64,000 nucleotides of DNA from Amaurobius ferox. Lineage: Eukaryota > Arthropoda > Arachnida > Araneae > Amaurobiidae. Below, one piece after another: positions 58,141 to 64,000 of this stretch (positions within the stretch are counted from its first letter, which is position 1; the number at the start of each line of letters is the position of its first letter). The DNA is taken from assembly GCA_951213105.1 (NCBI GenBank), contig OX578135.1:162533250-162597249 (forward strand), in the 5' to 3' direction. The notes beneath the pieces are model-generated. The model ran no database searches and was not told the DNA's origin. It worked only from the letters and a program-made list of their open reading frames with translations. The translations under genes and the position numbers were made by a program.

Positions 58141-58620
58141 TTGCGCATAAACAGTGCAATTGCACAATTCAGTTTGTTCTCTTGAATCACAGAGTCGATT
58201 AGTATCTTTTTCCATCTATCTCTATCTTCTAAATATTGCATATTTGATTAACTAAACTAGCTTATTTTTATATTCTGATTAATTAAGATTAATTTTTTTT
58301 ATTATTTTCGCATAAACAGCGGATTACTCATCGCCGAGAGTCCATTAGTATCTTTTCTATCCATCTCTATCTTCTAAATGCTGTATATTAGATTGACTAA
58401 ACTAGCTTTTTTCCATATTTTGGCTATTATTAAGAGTTGACATTTTAATTATTTTCGTATATGTTCACGTGAATCGCTGAGAGTGCATTAGTATCTTTTC
58501 CCATCCATCTTCTAAATGTTGCATATTGGATTGACTAGACTAGCTTATTTTTATATTCTGGTTACTTATTAAGGTTAATTTTTTTTATTATTTTTGCATA
58601 ATACATATTTTTCTATTTTG
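58141..58620. repeat. tandem repeat, three units of about 140-165 bp
   Basis: Unit starts (TTTTCGCATAAACAG or variants) at about 58141, 58305, 58452 and 58591 (partial). Shared blocks: 'attagtatctttt', 'ccatctctatcttctaaat', 'gattgactaaactagctt'. Satellite-like array. Confidence 0.8.
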
Positions 58621-59589
58621 GAAAATGGGTATGAACCTTTTGAAGGGATATTTTCCAAAAAGTGGTATTAAAATAATGATTTAGGCAAATAAAGAAGCAA
58701 CCATTTTGGCAAGGATATATTAAAATTGATATATTCACATCTATAAATATATTGCTATATTTTATTTTATATTAAAGATTAATATTTGTTATTATCATTA
58801 GGGAAAACTTATGCTGTATCAAACGAAAATGTTTGTTTTCAATATAAAATATTTTTAACTGGATGAAAACTTATATATATTAATTCATAATTATGTATAC
58901 GCTTAAATAATTTTATGTATATGTATTTTTGTATTATGTGAATGTATTTCCTTTCTTAACTTGACTATTGAAAAAGTCTTAAAACTACTGATATTTTTTT
59001 TTCATTACTAAAATCTTCATCAGCTGAGTGACATCTCTATAATGATTGAAGTTGTTAAGTTTTGCGATCATTGAGTCATAAATAAACCCTTTTATGCATG
59101 ACTATGCAAACTTTTGTTTCATGCTGCCATAGAAAATATGAAATTTCACTTAAAAAAGTTTTCACTTGAATTTCAAAAAATTATATCTAGTTCTAGATTT
59201 ATCGATAACAAAGCCGGATATAAAGTTTCATGAAAATCCATCAGTATTTATGGTAGCTATCATGTACACTAGCAATCAACAACAGATGGATATTACTCTA
59301 AAATAGTCAAAATGTATTCAGCAGGTACTAAAACATCTATTGGCATCAAAATCTTGAAATGGAAAATATTCATGATAACAATACTTTCTTTATTCTGTAG
59401 TATGAGAAAGTAAAAATATGGAGACATTTCGCCAGCGAATTGAGTTGTGTGTGTGTGTGTGTGTGGAGGGGGGGGGGATAGAAAAAATACCTATTGTTAA
59501 TCATGCACAAACAGTTGGTCATGCAATTAGAGGTCTTAAACAAAGAAACTTCGTAACCAAACAGAAAGTAATGCCATGCCCATCTACCT
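58621..59589. other. intronic DNA, TG/G microsatellite
   Basis: A (TG)n-G9 tract lies at 59444-59477. Otherwise AT-rich without recognised content. Confidence 0.45.
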
Positions 59590-62585
59590 ACAGGATAAAA
59601 GAACAAGAAAGGTCAGTCATGCATAAAGCATCGATTATGAAACACTTTCCAACTGAAATGCAATTTTGTTTAAACATCTATAAAATGTAATACATTCAGT
59701 GGTGATATTTTTTAAATTATCACAGTACTACAATAATTTATTTTACTTAAAAACTTAAAACCATGAAGGTAAAAGTACTAACTCCATGCTTAAAGCGTCA
59801 TCGGAAAAGGCAATGCTATAAAATCGTCTACTTCTCTATGTAAAATCAATGAACATTTCATTCATATCACCTATATTTCAGACTCCAGAGCTCAATAATT
59901 TTGTGTTAAAAAAAATTCATCAATTCTTATACAACTCATCTTACAGCTTAATTTGTTTATATTCGGCATACGTTAAAATTAGGCTTCGTTGTAGAAATAA
60001 TCAAAGTTGGATGATCATTTAAACTCAAAAATATTGTAATTGCTTTGGCGCAGAATATAGATGTACAGAAAATACGCAAAAGTAAAGCGGTTTTAGGATG
60101 GATGCAACACTCAATATAAATTTAAAAGAATTTTAAAAATCACTATTTTGACACTGGGAAAAAAGATGGATGCCCTACTTTATTTTGAAGCGGGTCACAT
60201 GATCTCTTTATATAATATGAGTGTCATTATTATTTTAATTTTTATTTAAAAACTACCAAACCTATTTTACTCAATTTTTTTTTTATGTATTTTATGGAAT
60301 AATTTAAATATTACCTAAAAGTTTCAAATCAATTTGTAAATTTTAACTTGGCTTAAAAAATGTTTGAACAATGAGGTCCCATAGGGTTCAATATATTTCA
60401 TTTTTTCATCCCTGGCTCAATCCAAATCTAATTGGGTGATATTATTCATTTACATTTCCTTATATCCCACAGACCATCTCAACAACCTACTAAAATTTCA
60501 TTTTGATAAAGTCGTTTTTACGGTAGTTATCATGCAAATGGGCAGACAGACAGACAGAATGACCCAAGCCATAAACACATTTCAACTATGTTGTAAAGTG
60601 TTAACAAGAAAGATCAATCATGCATAAGCATTGATTATGAAACACTTTCTAACTGAAATGCAATTTCATTTAAAAATCTCTAAAATGTGATACATTCAGT
60701 GGTGATATCTTTTACATTATCACAGTACTACAGTAATTTATTATACTTAAATATTTAAAACTTCATCGAAATATAAATTATCTGATTCTCTATGCAAAAT
60801 CAATGAATATTTCATTCGTATAACTTGTATTCCAGACTCCAGAGCTAAATAATTTTGCATGAAAAAAATTCAGCAATTCTTATATAACTCACCTTACAAT
60901 CGCTTGAGATATTTGCATTCTGCATAAGTTAAAATTAGGCTTTGTTGTAGAAATAATGAAAGTTTAGGGATCATTTAAAATCACAACTATTGTAATTGCA
61001 TAGGCATGGAATTTAGATACACAGATAATGTGTGTGTGTGTATTCAAAGTATTGGAATCGTGTCGAAGATCAGAACGCGAATTTTTGAAGGATCTACACG
61101 TTTTGGGGCTTCTAGAACACGAAAAAACTATTTTTAGGGAGACGTCTGTGTGTGTAAGGGTGTATCTGTGTGGGTTTCTGTGTGTCTGTGAGGATATTGT
61201 ATCCACTCTAATTGAAAAACTAATGGACCGAATTTCATAAAATTTGGTAGGTAAGTTTTTTGTGGGAAACCCTAATGTTCATTACGATTCATAAAAAAAG
61301 AGTCTGCCCCTTCTTTACGAAATGGCCGGCAAAATTGCCTTTATCCACTCTAGCTAAAAACTAATGGACCAAATTTAATTTTGTATATAAATCACTTGTA
61401 GGTTATTCTGCTACGATTCGGGAAAAAGGAACTGGCTGTTTTTGCGAAATGGCTCACAAAAATCATTAAATCTAAAAATGAAAGACTATGTGTGCTCAAT
61501 TATATCAATTAAATGCTTATTTTATACATGATTTTTGACAACAAAAAGAATAAGACTAACCCCATTACTCTAAGACTAGCCGTTCTTGAGATATTTTAGT
61601 TTTTTCTCGTTTTCGCTACGCCACCTTTGACAATAAGTCCAGCTATCAAATGAGAACCAAATTTAAGTTTAATGTGCAAATTCAGTGTCATTTAAAATAC
61701 TTATGGGTGTTATTTTGTGCAGATAAACTCAAATTATTATTGAAGAAATAAAGAGAACGTGAATATGAGTCTGCAAGGAAAGTCACGTGCTGCCTACATC
61801 AGAATTTTTAACAATCTTACAACAATGATTCATAGAAGTGAACGGGGATTATTTACAGGCCATTTAAAAAAAAATGTAGGATCTATATTTGAGGATCCAC
61901 CAAATTTTTGTAGAATAAAATGTTCTACAAATTTAAGCTGTGTACCAAATTTCAACTCTCTAGGACGTAGAAAAGGGCATTAAAAATGCCATCAAATAAG
62001 TATAAAATGACAGACAGACAGACAGACAACCATTAATCATGAAGAATTATATAAAATTTTAAAAAAATTGAAAAATTGTTATCTACCATATTTATTTTAA
62101 AATATTAAACCTCTCTTATATATAAAATAATTAAACTCTTGGAAAGATATTTATTATAAAATATATCTCTTTTTTCTTTCTGGAGGATATAGCAAGAGTC
62201 AGAACTTAATTGAATTTGTTTTTCTCCCTATATTAAATAATTTTTATTTAAAAAACTACCTAACATATTTTACTGAATTTTTTTTTTTTATATTTTATGG
62301 GTAATTTCAATATTTCCTAAAACTTTCGAAGCAATTTATGAATTTTAAATTCACTTAAAAAATGTTTGAAAAATTAGGTCCCATAGGGTTAAATGTATTT
62401 CATTTTTTCAACCGGGGTTCAATCCAAAACTAATTGGGTGATATTACTCATTTATATTCCCATAGGTTCCACAGACCGTCTGAAAAAGACCGTTTGATAA
62501 AGTCATTTTTACAGCAGTTATGCTAACGGACAGACAGAATGAACAAAGTCATAAACACTTTTCAACTATGTTGTAAAGTGTTAAA
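59590..62585. repeat. 1-kb tandem duplication, second unit interrupted
   Basis: 59600-60080 recurs at 60600-61030 with an offset of exactly 1000 bp at 'attatgaaacactttc' (59634/60634). 60225-60605 recurs at 62240-62585 ('aggtcccatagggtt', 'tcaactatgttgtaaagtgttaa'). Order R1-R2-R1'-(insert)-R2' implies a tandem duplication whose second unit took in about 1.07 kb at 61030-62100. Both R2 copies include a (GACA)n segment. Confidence 0.8.
61027..62040. mobile_element. repeat inserted in the duplicated block
   Basis: Bounded by a TG-rich start (61028) and a (GACA)n end at 62012-62030. It contains the motif set 'aatggaccgaatttcataaaattt' and 'cttgagatatttta', as in other tetranucleotide-tailed repeats of the window. 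Absent from the first unit of the duplication, so probably inserted later. No coding. Exact edges uncertain. Confidence 0.5.
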
Positions 62586-62874
62586 AACTGCTTTCCCACA
62601 AACTAAAATCAATGAAACATCAAACTTTAGTTCGAATGTTTAAACAAAATGATAAAATGTAAACTTTCTTTTTCTTTTTTGTATATGTATCTTTTTTCTT
62701 AAACTTTCTCTTTCTTTTTATTTCTTGTACAGAAGATCATTCGCACTTTATGGAAACGATTTTGTATTTATGTTTCTTGTTAGCATTTTGAGATAAAGAT
62801 TTGGCATTTTCAATATAATCATTTGCTGCTGTTTTGTTTTGATTGGAATGTAGAATAAAAGATTTATTTTGAAA
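62586..62874. other. intronic DNA upstream of the mariner frame
   Basis: AT-rich. It presumably includes the missing 5' terminus of the mariner element, but no inverted repeat could be identified. Confidence 0.4.
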
Positions 62875-63836
62875 ATGGCTCCTGAAATTGATAGATGGCT
62901 CGTAGGTTACGTAAATGTGCTTTCCAAGGAAAAATATTCGTATCAACAAATTGTAAAACGGTGTAAAAATCGAGGTTATTGCATTTTAAAGAAAGGTATT
63001 TTTAATATATTAAATTTGAAAGGAAAAAGCATCTAGCTGAAAATAAAATTGAAAAAATGTCTGCAAAATCGCATCCTAAGACTGTTCGAATTCTGGTAAA
63101 TATCAAGAAAGTGAAACCTCTGATCCTAAAAGAAAATCCACAGACTCAAAGATCCATTGCATCGAAACTGGGAATGTCTTCAGGCACTGTAAGTAAAATC
63201 ATTCATAAAGATTTGAAGTTAAAAAAGATGTTTAAATCTGAAGTTTATCTGCTTTTGCCAAAGCATATTGCGGAAAGAAAAACAAATTGTAGAAAATTAT
63301 ATGAAAAACACCTAGCTGCTGATAAATGGAAATTTGTGGTAACACTCTGAGGTATGGGTGTATTTGAGTTACTGTAATAAAAAAAAAGCAATTTTCTATT
63401 GCTCAACTGACCATACAAAATGGCTTCGTCAATGTACAGAAAAGTTCCCAAAGGGATTCATGATAGTTGCAGGATTTTGTTACAATGGTAAATTAAAACT
63501 CAAAAAAGTCTCAAGTAAAGCTAAAATTAATTCACTCTACTATCAGCAGAATATTTTAGAACCAATTTTTGAAGAAGAAATTCCAGCCTTATATGAAAAG
63601 GACATCAATAAAGTTGAGCTTCATATGGACAAAGCCTGTAGTTTCATGTCTAAGTCAACTATTGCATATTTAGCAAAGAAAGAATCATAAGCAGGAATAA
63701 AATGTATCCCATTTAATGAAATACCTGTAAAATCACCTGATGCTTCTCGTATGGACTTTTGCACTTTCACTTTGTTAAAGCGAGCCTTAGAAAAATGGCA
63801 TCCAAGAACACTGAACAGACTTTGGAAAACGACCCA
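62875..63836 (+). pseudogene. mariner/Tc1-type transposase, DD41D spacing, broken
   Basis: From ATG 62875 (MAPEIDRWLVGYVNVLSKEK) through a helix-turn-helix (TQRSIASKLGMSSGTVSKII) to the catalytic domain. The second Asp is in ELHMDKACSFMSK and the third in SPDASRMDF, with 41 positions between them if the stop is counted. This spacing is that of DD41D families (rosa/VISITOR type). Lesions: frameshifts near 63015-63025 and 63348-63355 (the latter removes the first catalytic Asp region after FVVTL) and a TAA at 63688-63690. The frame ends at about 63836 where another repeat begins. Confidence 0.8.
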
Positions 63837-63839
63837 AGA

Positions 63840-64000
63840 GCATACCTGCCAACTTTTACGAATTTTTCGTAATTTTTACGAAAATTCTCTTATTTTACGA
63901 TTTTACGCGCGTAATCGATTTCTTTACGATTTTTAATATTTTTTACTAATTACACCTAAAAATCGCGCCAATTTGCCGATTTATCGCCAAATTTATATTT
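63840..64000. repeat. start of another interspersed repeat, runs off the window
   Basis: CATACCTGCCAACTTTTACG at 63841 begins a run of 'ttttacga' motifs, then Helitron-like CCAATTTGCCGATTTATCGC near the end. It interrupts the mariner transposase. Confidence 0.5.

Noticed and set aside
57338..64000. FN3 exons of Rbp
   Set aside because: I looked for Trp/Tyr-Leu patterned FN3 frames with phase-1 acceptors on the plus strand and found none; the domain exons must be downstream.

Overview
This is eukaryotic nuclear DNA: strongly AT-rich, almost entirely intron, and dense in old transposable elements. The one host gene is on the + strand and encodes a RIM-binding protein (RIM-BP; Rbp in Drosophila, RIMBP2/TSPOAP1 in vertebrates), a presynaptic active-zone scaffold. 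Thirteen internal exons lie between 129 and 57337. All have GT/AG borders and their phases chain without a break into about 595 codons: an N-terminal coiled coil (exons A-E), a Ser/Pro-rich stretch with four related short exons (F-J), the first SH3 domain split over two exons (K-L), and the start of the linker toward the FN3 domains (M). The start codon, FN3 block and later SH3 domains lie outside the window. The kilobase-scale introns, AT-rich composition and transposon families suggest a chelicerate, most likely a spider. That assignment is inference.

The introns hold the accessory content. Intron A-C (213-2622): an unidentified GC-richer block. Intron C-D (2746-10213): an element terminus, an 866-bp foldback element with ACAGGGTGTCC ends, a minus-strand non-LTR retrotransposon endonuclease fragment, and a 131-bp-armed inverted repeat. 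Intron D-E: a Tigger fragment. Intron E-F (12897-20601): a decayed pogo/Tigger element with TA target duplications, a Helitron with a textbook 3' end, and a five-unit SINE array just upstream of exon F in which one unit carries a 120-nt 5S-rRNA-derived head. Intron G-H: a second Helitron-family copy. Intron H-I: a second foldback element. Intron I-J (29542-39053): a piggyBac-like MITE with TTAA duplications, a repeat with a duplicated module, and a nearly complete Tigger (36425-38918) with an array of kappaB-like palindromes upstream of its transposase. Intron J-K: a Helitron in the opposite orientation. Intron K-L (43574-55798): a P-element/THAP9-like transposase fragment, a SINE with perfect 14-bp duplications, a short exon-like reading frame, and a 1.8-kb element with 8-bp duplications and a SINE nested in it. 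Final intron (57338-64000): two tandem-repeat arrays, a large duplicated block, and a broken DD41D-type mariner transposase.

The features that most deserve checking are the SINE array at a repeatedly reused target site, its 5S-tRNA chimeric unit, the four homologous phase 1-1 exons of Rbp, the paired Helitron copies, and the exon-like frame at 51012-51095. No operon, CRISPR array or other prokaryotic system is present. Most remaining open reading frames are chance frames in AT-rich DNA or transposon debris.
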